Source of the DNA: Steroidobacteraceae bacterium
GTDB lineage: Bacteria > Pseudomonadota > Gammaproteobacteria > Steroidobacterales > Steroidobacteraceae
Assembly (NCBI GenBank): GCA_021325695.1
Contig: JAJTCR010000001.1
Coordinates: forward strand, 1-34,999
DNA length: 34,999 nt
Reading direction: 5' to 3'
Positions within the stretch are counted from its first letter, which is position 1. Each line of letters opens with the position of its first letter. The notes beneath the pieces are model-generated. The model ran no database searches, was not told the DNA's origin, and saw only the letters and a list, made by a program, of their open reading frames with translations. Both the position numbers and the translations under genes were made by a program. Positions 1 to 6,272 of this stretch are shown in pieces.

Positions 1-131
1 GCCGTGGCCGGGGAGGACGTGAAGAACCTTGGCTGGGGGCCTGCGAAGTCGAGCGGGATGGCAAGGTCGACCGGCCGCGAGACATCGACCCGCCAGCGGC
101 GCCCGCGCGCGCTGAACTCCAGTCCGTTCAT
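1..131 (-). CDS. Cyclase-family protein (kynurenine formamidase-like), N-terminal fragment
   Basis: This partial gene starts at an ATG (131-129) and runs off the left edge after 43 codons. It lies 4 bp downstream of the 3-hydroxyanthranilate dioxygenase stop, so the two are almost certainly cotranscribed. The visible N-terminus contains VDVSRPVDLAIPLDFAG, which resembles the start of cyclase/KynB-like proteins (PF04199 family) found next to kynurenine-pathway genes. That family contains metal-dependent hydrolases such as N-formylkynurenine formamidase. The metal-binding motif of the family would lie beyond the edge and cannot be checked. The family call rests on a short N-terminus plus context, so the exact substrate is unknown. 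Confidence 0.55.
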   Translation of the reverse strand, partial: MNGLEFSARGRRWRVDVSRPVDLAIPLDFAGPQPRFFTSSPAT

Positions 132-135
132 GCGG

Positions 136-645
136 TCATCTGTGCATGACGCTGCCGCACTGGCGGCAGGCGGCGTGGGCGGGGTCCGACCAGAACCGCT
201 CGAAGACGGGCGGCAACTGGGCTTCGATGTCGGTGACCTGCAGGTACTCGCTGTACAACCGATGGCCGCAGCGTTCGCAAAACCAGAGAAAACCGTCGAC
301 CTCGCCGGGCCGGCGCTTGCGCTCGACCACGAGCCCGACGGTCCCGGCGTAACGTTGCGGCGAGTGGGGCACGTGCGCGGGCAGCAGCAGGACCTCGCCT
401 TCGCGGATCGGCACGTCGACCCGCCGGCCGTCCTGCACCGTCCGGAGCAGCATGTCGCCCTCGAGCTGGTGGAAGAATTCGTCCCCGGGATCGTCGTGGT
501 AGTCCTGGCGCGCGTTGGGCCCGCCCACGACCATGATGATGAACTCGCCCTGCTCGAAGACCTGCTTGTTGCAGACCGGCGGCTGCAGTTCCGCGCGGTG
601 TGCGTCGATCCATTGCCGCAGGTTCAGGGGTGACAACGGTTGCAT
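136..645 (-). CDS. nbaC: 3-hydroxyanthranilate 3,4-dioxygenase
   Basis: The enzyme opens the ring of 3-hydroxyanthranilate with O2 to give 2-amino-3-carboxymuconate semialdehyde, in the cytosolic kynurenine branch of tryptophan degradation or quinolinate/NAD supply. The 169-residue protein is a single cupin. Putative iron ligands are His50, Glu56 and His94, with substrate-contacting Arg46, Arg98 and Glu108; these match the pattern known for the bacterial enzyme. A C-terminal rubredoxin-like metal site is present as CERC (Cys123, Cys126) and CRQC (Cys160, Cys163), a feature of the bacterial and fungal form. The start ATG lies only 23 bp from the divergent secreted-protein gene. A cyclase-like gene follows 4 bp downstream. 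haaO is a synonym. Family assignment is firm; whether the pathway is catabolic or biosynthetic here is not visible. Confidence 0.93.
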   Translation of the reverse strand: MQPLSPLNLRQWIDAHRAELQPPVCNKQVFEQGEFIIMVVGGPNARQDYHDDPGDEFFHQLEGDMLLRTVQDGRRVDVPIREGEVLLLPAHVPHSPQRYAGTVGLVVERKRRPGEVDGFLWFCERCGHRLYSEYLQVTDIEAQLPPVFERFWSDPAHAACRQCGSVMHR

Positions 646-651
646 GAGCTG

Positions 652-657
652 AGTATA
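652..657 (-). promoter_or_regulatory. Putative -10 box for the dioxygenase operon
   Basis: On the minus strand TATACT lies 6 bp upstream of the dioxygenase ATG. If it is the -10 element, transcription would begin at or within a base or two of the start codon, giving a leaderless message. No good -35 hexamer is visible at 16-18 bp. The plus strand of the same 23-bp gap carries the AGAGGAG ribosome-binding site (657-663) of the divergent gene. Confidence 0.4.
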
Positions 658-668
658 GAGGAGCCACT

Positions 669-1337
669 ATGGAACGAAGCACCACAGGGACCGTCGCGCT
701 CGCGCTCCTCACGTCGATGGGCATGCCCGGCAGCGCCGTGCGCGCCGAGCCCGTGAGCACGGCCGCTCCGGCCGCGGAGGTGAGTGCGGTCTGGATCGAG
801 CGCAAGCAGCTGTTCACCTACTTCGGCCAGACCACGTACTACTCGTGCTACGGCCTGCGGGACAAGGTGCGCTACATCCTGAAGCAGGTCGGCGCCCGAC
901 CCGACCTGTCGGTCTCGACCAGTTGCGTCGAATCGGGCGGTTCGGGCGTCGAGGCGCTGCCCAGCGTGCGCATCAAGGCGGCGTTCGCGACCGAGGCCAC
1001 GCCGGAACTGCTGCAGCGTCTCGCCGAGGACGCGTCCGAGCGCGAGCTCGTCGCACGGGTGCGCGGCAAGGGCGACGACGTCGACTCCGCGACGGCACAG
1101 TTTCCGGCCGTGCGGCACCGGGTCGAATTCGAGAGCGAGCGCCGCGGCCGCATCGAGGACGGCGACTGCGAATTGCTCGAGCAACTCGTCCGCCAGGTGC
1201 TCGAACCGGCCGGCCTGCGCGTCGCGGCCGATTCGCGGCTCGCCTGCATGCGCCATTCGATCCCCACCGGCTCCGTGCACCTGGTGCTCGACACGTTGCG
1301 CCCCGCGCCGCAGCCCGACGCGCCGACCGACTCCTGA
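669..1337 (+). CDS. Secreted protein of unknown function with four cysteines
   Basis: I do not recognise a named family. The 222-residue product has a cleavable-looking signal peptide (about residues 1-26, ending AVRA). The mature part carries the aromatic stretch FTYFGQTTYYSCYGLRDK around residues 49-66 and exactly four cysteines (60, 86, 167, 193), which could form two disulfides in the periplasm. Proteins of this general look occur in proteobacterial genomes as hypotheticals. Translation starts at an ATG preceded by AGAGGAG at good spacing. It is divergent from the dioxygenase and converges with apaH, with 6 bp between the stops, so it is probably monocistronic. Its function is unknown. 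Confidence 0.8.
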   Translation: MERSTTGTVALALLTSMGMPGSAVRAEPVSTAAPAAEVSAVWIERKQLFTYFGQTTYYSCYGLRDKVRYILKQVGARPDLSVSTSCVESGGSGVEALPSVRIKAAFATEATPELLQRLAEDASERELVARVRGKGDDVDSATAQFPAVRHRVEFESERRGRIEDGDCELLEQLVRQVLEPAGLRVAADSRLACMRHSIPTGSVHLVLDTLRPAPQPDAPTDS

Positions 1338-1343
1338 GCGAGG

Positions 1344-2186
1344 TCAGTCCTCGAGCGCCATGCCGCCGGTGCGGTTGAGCACCTGCACGGGTTGCGAGGC
1401 TGCCGCGTCGATCTGTTGTGCGGTCAGCGCACCTCCCCAGACGCAGCCGGTGTCGAGTCCGAGCACGCCGCCCTCGGCGACGTAGCCGAGCGCGGACCAG
1501 TGGCCGAAGACCAGCCGCTCGCCCGCGGTCTTGCGCCACGGCACCCGGAACCAGGGCTGGAAGCTCTGCGGGGCCGTCTCGGGCGGTCCCTTGAACCCCA
1601 GGAGCATGCGACCGTCGTCGACGCTGCACACGCGCAGGCGGGTGAAGGCATTGATCGTAAAACGCAGCCGGTCCCAGCCGTCCAGTTCATCGCGCCAGAG
1701 CGCCGGCTCGTTGCCGTACATGTGCGCGAACAACTCGCCGACGCGTTCGCCGCGCAGTCGTTGCTCGACCTCGCGCGCGCAACTGCGCGCTGTCGCGACC
1801 GACCACTGGGGCGGCAAGCCGGCGTGCAGCAGGCTCGTGCCGAGCCGCGGGTCGTGATGCATCAGCGGTCGCGCCTGCAGCCAGTCGAGCAGCGTGTCGC
1901 GGTCCGGTGCAGACATCACCTGTTCGAGCCCGCCATCGGTGCGTTTCCACGCCGCGTTGCCGCGCGCGATCGCGAGCAGGTGCAGGTCGTGGTTGCCGAG
2001 CACGACCACGGCCGCGTCGCCGAGGGAGCGGACGTAGCGCAGCGTGTCGAGCGATCGCGGACCGCGGTTGACGAGGTCGCCCACGAACCAGAGCCGGTCG
2101 TTCGCCGCGTCGAAGTCGAGCCGCGCGAGCAGTTCCTCGAGTTGGTCGGCGCAGCCCTGGACGTCGCCGATCGCGTAGACCGCCAT
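1344..2186 (-). CDS. apaH: Symmetrical bis(5'-nucleosyl)-tetraphosphatase
   Basis: ApaH hydrolyses diadenosine tetraphosphate to two ADP in the cytosol, and also acts on Np4-capped RNA in E. coli. The 280-residue protein shows the calcineurin-type phosphoesterase signature in order: GDVQGC (residues 7-12), GDLVNRGP (36-43) and LGNHDLHLLA (from residue 63). These supply the two-metal ligands. Length equals the usual family size. It is the last gene of the minus-strand unit and begins 10 bp after the apaG stop, the same apaG-apaH order as in enterobacteria. Its stop lies 6 bp from the stop of the convergent secreted-protein gene. Identification is secure. Confidence 0.96.
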   Translation of the reverse strand: MAVYAIGDVQGCADQLEELLARLDFDAANDRLWFVGDLVNRGPRSLDTLRYVRSLGDAAVVVLGNHDLHLLAIARGNAAWKRTDGGLEQVMSAPDRDTLLDWLQARPLMHHDPRLGTSLLHAGLPPQWSVATARSCAREVEQRLRGERVGELFAHMYGNEPALWRDELDGWDRLRFTINAFTRLRVCSVDDGRMLLGFKGPPETAPQSFQPWFRVPWRKTAGERLVFGHWSALGYVAEGGVLGLDTGCVWGGALTAQQIDAAASQPVQVLNRTGGMALED

Positions 2187-2196
2187 CGCGTCCCGG

Positions 2197-2580
2197 TCAG
2201 TGCAGCACGCCCGGCATCGCGAGCCGGAACGGTGCGATCGGTGCGTCGAACTGCTCGCCGTCGTCGGCGAGCATCCGGTAGCGGCCCTGCATCGAGCCGA
2301 CGGGAGTCTCGAGGATCGCGCCGCTCGAGTAACGGAAGCCCTGGCCGGGCTGCAGGTGCGGCTGCTCGCCGACCACGCCTTCGCCGACGACTTCCTGCAC
2401 CTTGCCGTTGGCGTCGGTGATCAGCCAGTGCCGGGCCATCAGCCGCGCGGGCTTCGTGCCCTCGTTGCGGATCGTGATGGTGTACGAGAACACGTAGCGT
2501 CCGTCCGCCGGATTCGACTGGTCCTCGACGTAATTCGTCGTGACGTCGACGCGGATGCGATTGGACGCCGTTGCGGTCAC
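2197..2580 (-). CDS. apaG: ApaG-domain protein
   Basis: This 127-residue protein is a single ApaG (DUF525) domain, a fibronectin-III-like beta sandwich. The signature segment GEQPHLQPGQGFRYSSG lies around residues 80-96. The molecular function of bacterial ApaG is not settled; mutants of enterobacteria show stress and efflux phenotypes. The start is a GTG (2580-2578) overlapping the stop of the universal stress protein gene as GTGA, so translation is probably coupled. An alternative would require a much longer N-terminus through the stress-protein gene and is not credible. apaH follows after 10 bp. Confidence 0.95.
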   Translation of the reverse strand: MTATASNRIRVDVTTNYVEDQSNPADGRYVFSYTITIRNEGTKPARLMARHWLITDANGKVQEVVGEGVVGEQPHLQPGQGFRYSSGAILETPVGSMQGRYRMLADDGEQFDAPIAPFRLAMPGVLH

Positions 2581-3014
2581 TTGCGCGCCCAGCGCACGGC
2601 GAGCACGTCGCACGGCGCCGCGTGCAGCACGGTGTCCTCGGTCTGGTTGAACAGGATCGACACGCCGTGGCGCTCGCGGCTGCCGAGCACGATCAGGTCC
2701 GCGCCGGTCTCCTGCGCGATCCGGACCACCTCGCTCTTGATGTTGCCGGCGCGCACGACGCGCTGGGCGGCCTCGAGACCGGCGCGCGTCGCCAGTTCGG
2801 CGATCCGCTTCGTCGCACGTTCGACCAGTTCGCCCTCGATCTGCACGGCGGGCAGCAGCGCTTCGCCCATCGGCTCGACGGGCACGTACTCGACGACGTG
2901 CAGGAGCGTCACCGCAGCACCGCAGCGCGCGGCCATGTCGCGCGCACGCTCGGCGATCTGCTCGCTGCCGTCCGTCAGGTCGACGCACGCCAGGATCTTC
3001 TTGTATTCGCGCAT
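2577..3014 (-). CDS. Universal stress protein, UspA family
   Basis: The 145-residue protein is a single Usp domain, from the N-terminal KKILACVDLTDGSE through to PCDVLAVR. In ATP-binding Usps the C-terminal loop reads G-2x-G-9x-G-S/T. Here the corresponding segment is GSRERHGVSILFNQT, with Glu and Gln in place of the second and third glycines, so nucleotide binding is doubtful and the protein resembles the non-binding UspA subgroup. The ATG is preceded by GGGAG at suitable spacing. It is inserted between rsmA and apaG, which are usually neighbours, has its own promoter-like sequence upstream, and is coupled to apaG by a GTGA overlap. Its role is presumably in stress adaptation; the target is unknown. 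Confidence 0.9.
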   Translation of the reverse strand: MREYKKILACVDLTDGSEQIAERARDMAARCGAAVTLLHVVEYVPVEPMGEALLPAVQIEGELVERATKRIAELATRAGLEAAQRVVRAGNIKSEVVRIAQETGADLIVLGSRERHGVSILFNQTEDTVLHAAPCDVLAVRWARK

Positions 3015-3040
3015 GGTCCACTCCCGTCGGCCGCGATTGT

Positions 3041-3070
3041 CCGGCTCCGCCCGTGGGGGCGGCGCACCGG
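3041..3070 (-). other. Stem-loop in the usp leader
   Basis: CCGCCC (3047-3052) and GGGCGG (3057-3062) pair around a 4-nt loop, and flanking CCGG blocks at 3041-3044 and 3067-3070 can extend the helix. It would lie in the leader of the stress-protein message. No uridine tract follows on either strand, so it is not an intrinsic terminator. A role in leader stability is only a guess. Confidence 0.4.
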
Positions 3071-3081
3071 TCCTGCAAACG

Positions 3082-3109
3082 ATTATAGGCGGGACCCGGG
3101 GTCCGACAA
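3082..3109 (-). promoter_or_regulatory. Putative sigma70-type promoter of the usp-apaG-apaH unit
   Basis: On the minus strand a perfect TATAAT (3087-3082) stands 16 bp downstream of TTGTCG (3109-3104), which matches four of six consensus -35 bases. Transcription would start near 3075 and give an untranslated leader of about 60 nt before the stress-protein ATG at 3014. It lies in the 109-bp gap after rsmA, so usp, apaG and apaH can be expressed apart from the lptD operon. Confidence 0.6.
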
Positions 3110-3123
3110 TCCGGGATCGTGCG

Positions 3124-3933
3124 TCACGGAGCTCGGGGGCTCTGCGCGGGCGCCGGGGCGCACTGGCGCGCGAGTGCACCGAATTGCGCCGGCGACAGCG
3201 TCTCGCCACGCGCGCCCGGGTCGATGCCGGCCGCCACGATCTGCTCGGGCGTGAGCAGGCCGTCGAGCGCGTTGCGCAACGTCTTGCGACGCTTGGAGAA
3301 CGCGGCCGACACCACGCGGGCGAACGCGGCCGGCTCGCCCGCGTCGAACGGCGCACGTCGGTGCGGGTGCAACGCGAAGAACGTCGAGACCACTTGTGGC
3401 GGCGGCTTGAACGCGCCCGTGCCGATGTCGAACAGCGGCTGGACCGCGACGTGCGGGGCCAGCGTGACGGTGAGGCGACCGTAGTCGCCCGTGTCGGGGC
3501 GCGCCGCCATCCGCAGCACGACCTCCCGTTGCAGCATGAAGTGCATGTCGGCGAACGCGTCGATCTGGCCGATGAAGTGGAACAGCAGCGGCGTCGAGAC
3601 GTTGTAGGGCAGGTTGCCGACCAGTCGCAGCGGCGCGCCCTCGCCCCGCAGTGCACGGAAGTCGAACTCGAGCGCGTCGGCCAGGTGCACACGCAGCTCG
3701 CCGCGTCCGGCGCAGCGGTCCTGCAGTTGCGGCAGGACGTCCGCGTCGATCTCGACGACGTCGATCGCCCCTGCGCGCTCGAGCACCGGCACCGTGATCG
3801 CGCCGCGCCCGGGCCCGACTTCGACGATGCGCTGACCGGGCTGCGGGTCGATGGCCCGCACGATCCGCTCGATCGTGCCCGGATCGTGCAGGAAATGCTG
3901 CCCGTAGCGCTTCTTGGGGTAGCGCGCGTTCAC
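3124..3933 (-). CDS. rsmA: 16S rRNA dimethyladenosine transferase
   Basis: RsmA (KsgA) dimethylates two adjacent adenosines near the 3' end of 16S rRNA using S-adenosylmethionine, late in 30S assembly. The 269-residue protein has the conserved start KKRYGQHFLHD, the SAM motif VEVGPGRGAIT (residues 37-47) and the catalytic NLPYN (107-111), followed by the C-terminal helical domain. The start is a GTG (3933-3931) overlapping the pdxA stop as GTGA, the only start that fits the family N-terminus. It sits in the classical surA-pdxA-rsmA order. apaG, its usual next gene, is separated from it here by a universal stress gene. Confidence 0.97.
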   Translation of the reverse strand: MNARYPKKRYGQHFLHDPGTIERIVRAIDPQPGQRIVEVGPGRGAITVPVLERAGAIDVVEIDADVLPQLQDRCAGRGELRVHLADALEFDFRALRGEGAPLRLVGNLPYNVSTPLLFHFIGQIDAFADMHFMLQREVVLRMAARPDTGDYGRLTVTLAPHVAVQPLFDIGTGAFKPPPQVVSTFFALHPHRRAPFDAGEPAAFARVVSAAFSKRRKTLRNALDGLLTPEQIVAAGIDPGARGETLSPAQFGALARQCAPAPAQSPRAP

Positions 3934-4961
3934 CAGTGCGACGTCTGCGAGCGCACGCGCCGGCTCAGGTCGAGGGCGAGATCGAAGGCGGCGCGCAGGC
4001 TGCCGGTGTCGGCCTTGCGCGTCCCGGCGAGGTCGAGCGCGGTGCCGTGATCGACCGAGGTGCGCACGATCGGCAGGCCGAGCGTGACGTTGACGGCATG
4101 GCCGAAGCTCGCGTGCTTGAGCACCGGCAGGCCCTGGTCGTGGTACATCGCGACGATCGCGTCGAAGCCGGCGAGGTTCGCGGGCAGGAAGGCCGTGTCG
4201 GCCGGCACGGGACCGGTGACGTCGTGCCCTTCACCGCGCAGCGCGGCGAGCACCGGCTCGATCGTCTCGATCTCCTCGCGGCCGAGGTGGCCGCTTTCGC
4301 CCGCGTGCGGGTTCAGGCCCAGCACCAGCAGGCGCGGCTTGCGCACGCCGAACATCGTGCGCAGGTCGGACTCCGTGATGCGCAACACCGATTCGAGGCG
4401 CGCGGCGGTGATCGCGGCACCGACGCTGCGCAGCGGCAGGTGCGTGGTCACGAGCGCGACACGCATGCCGCCGCCGACCAGCAGCATCACCGGCAACCGC
4501 ACGCCGGTCTGCCGCGCCAGGTACTCGGTGTGACCGGTGAACGGGAAGCCGGCCTCGTTGATGACGGATTTCTGGACCGGCGCGGTCACGATCGCGTGGA
4601 AGGCGCCGGCGGCGCAGCCGCCGATCGCGGCGTCGAGCGTGTCGAGCACGTAGCGCGCGTTCGCGGGATCGAGGCGCCCCGGCACGGCGGGCACCGCCAG
4701 CGGCACGTGCAGCAACTCGACGCCGGGTCGCGGCTCGGCCGTCGCGTCGAACAGTGTGAGGCGAGGCTTCGGCGCCCGCTTGAGCCGCGACCGGCCGGCG
4801 AGCGAGCCGTCACCGATCAGTACCACCCGACAACCGGCGGGTGGATCCTCGAGCAGCGTCGAGCAGATGTCCGGGCCGATGCCGGCCGGCTCGCCCATCG
4901 TGATCGCGATCGTCCGGAGCGGCGCCTCGACGGGGCGGCCAGTCCTGCGCCGCGTGTTCAC
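3930..4961 (-). CDS. pdxA: 4-hydroxythreonine-4-phosphate dehydrogenase
   Basis: PdxA oxidises 4-phosphohydroxy-L-threonine with NAD(P) in the DXP-dependent pathway to pyridoxal 5'-phosphate. The signature ITMGEPAGIGPD lies at residues 20-31, and the three metal-binding histidines are His174 (THLPL), His219 (NPHAGE) and His274 (YHDQG). Length is 343 residues, slightly more than the usual 330 because of a basic N-terminal extension (NTRRRTGRPVEAPLR). The start is GTG at 4961-4959, overlapping the surA stop as GTGA; no other start fits between it and the conserved motif. Its own stop overlaps the rsmA start. Confidence 0.96.
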   Translation of the reverse strand: MNTRRRTGRPVEAPLRTIAITMGEPAGIGPDICSTLLEDPPAGCRVVLIGDGSLAGRSRLKRAPKPRLTLFDATAEPRPGVELLHVPLAVPAVPGRLDPANARYVLDTLDAAIGGCAAGAFHAIVTAPVQKSVINEAGFPFTGHTEYLARQTGVRLPVMLLVGGGMRVALVTTHLPLRSVGAAITAARLESVLRITESDLRTMFGVRKPRLLVLGLNPHAGESGHLGREEIETIEPVLAALRGEGHDVTGPVPADTAFLPANLAGFDAIVAMYHDQGLPVLKHASFGHAVNVTLGLPIVRTSVDHGTALDLAGTRKADTGSLRAAFDLALDLSRRVRSQTSHW

Positions 4962-6271
4962 ATCCGGTATTCGACGAAAGCTTCGTCGCGCAGCCGCCGC
5001 AGCCAGATCTCCGTCTCCTCGTCTGCGCGTGCCTCGCGCAGCTGTACGACGCAGCGGTTGCGCGTGACGTCGCCGCTCGCGTCGTAGGTGCGGCGGCCAA
5101 GCAGCTGGATGATGTGCCAGCCGTACTCGGTCTTGAAGGGCTCGCTGATCTGGTTCTCCTGGAGCGCATCGAGCTGCCGCTCGAACTCGGGAACGAAGCT
5201 GCCGCGGCCGGCCCAGCCGAGGTCGCCGCCCTGGGCGGCGGAGCCCGGGTCCTCCGAGGTGACCGACGCGATCGCCTCGAAGCTCTCGCCCTTGATCACG
5301 CGCTCGCGGATCTGCGTGAGCTTCTGGCGCACCGTCTGGTCGTCCTCGACCTCGTTGGGCTTCATCAGGATGTGCCGCGCGTGCACCTGCGAGACGATCG
5401 CCGCGGCCTGGCCGCCGCGCACCTCGAGCACCTTGAAGATGTGCAGGCCGCTCGGCGTGCGGATGGGCGCCGTCACCTCGCCGGGCTGCAGGTTCGGGAT
5501 GATTTCGGCGACGAACGACGGCAGCTGGCTCGCCTTGCGCCAGCCGAGCGCGCCGCCCTCGAGCGCCGTGCCCGAATCGGAGTAGGTGATCGCAAGCTGG
5601 CCGAAGTCCTCGTTCTGCTTCGCACGCGCGTACACCGCCTGCGCCCGCGAGGTGCGCTCGGCGATCTGTTGTTCGTTGGCCGTGCTCGGGACCGCGACCA
5701 GGATGTGCGAGAGGTTGAACTCGTTGTCCACGTTCGGCGACGCCTTGCGCTTTGCGATGCACTGCTCGACCTCGCGCGGCGAGACGTACACGCGCGCGAG
5801 CACGTCGCGCTGGCGCAGCGTCTGCATGACCATTTCGCGACGGACCTCGTCGCGATAGTCGCGATAGTCGAGGCCCTGGGCCTCGAGCGCCGCGGGCAGC
5901 TCGCTGAACTTGATGTTGTTGCGCTGCGCGACTTCGGTGAGGGCCTGGTTCACGGCCTCGTCGGCGATCCGGATGCCGAGGCGCTCCGCGCGCTGCATCT
6001 GCAGCTCCTGCAGCACGAGGCGCTCGAGCACCTGCTGGCGCAGCACGTTGCGCGGCGGCAGCTGCTGTCCCTGCTGCTGGATGCGTTCGCCGATCGTCGC
6101 CATCTGCGTCTCGACGTCGCTGCGCAGGACGATGCCGTCGTTGACGACGGCGGCGACGCGGTCGAGCAGGACACCGGTCGAGCTCAACTCCTTGGATTGG
6201 GCGTGCGCGCTTCCGGCGGCGGCCGCCAGCAACGCGAGCGCGCCGAAAAACTGCTTGATTATCAAGGGCAT
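4958..6271 (-). CDS. surA: Periplasmic chaperone and peptidyl-prolyl isomerase SurA
   Basis: SurA carries unfolded outer-membrane proteins, including LptD, across the periplasm to the BAM complex. The 437-residue product has a signal peptide ending SAHA (cleavage after about residue 24), a helical chaperone domain (about 30-170), two parvulin (PpiC) domains (about 184-285 and 296-395) with the typical HILV and HILM strands, and the C-terminal helix that completes the chaperone module. The ATG (6271-6269) lies one base after the lptD stop, so the two are translationally coupled. pdxA overlaps its end. The identity is secure. Confidence 0.97.
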   Translation of the reverse strand: MPLIIKQFFGALALLAAAAGSAHAQSKELSSTGVLLDRVAAVVNDGIVLRSDVETQMATIGERIQQQGQQLPPRNVLRQQVLERLVLQELQMQRAERLGIRIADEAVNQALTEVAQRNNIKFSELPAALEAQGLDYRDYRDEVRREMVMQTLRQRDVLARVYVSPREVEQCIAKRKASPNVDNEFNLSHILVAVPSTANEQQIAERTSRAQAVYARAKQNEDFGQLAITYSDSGTALEGGALGWRKASQLPSFVAEIIPNLQPGEVTAPIRTPSGLHIFKVLEVRGGQAAAIVSQVHARHILMKPNEVEDDQTVRQKLTQIRERVIKGESFEAIASVTSEDPGSAAQGGDLGWAGRGSFVPEFERQLDALQENQISEPFKTEYGWHIIQLLGRRTYDASGDVTRNRCVVQLREARADEETEIWLRRLRDEAFVEYRM

Positions 6272-6272
6272 C

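Noticed and set aside
1338..1343. Search for a terminator between the convergent secreted-protein gene and apaH
   Set aside because: The gap is 6 bp with no hairpin or T tract.
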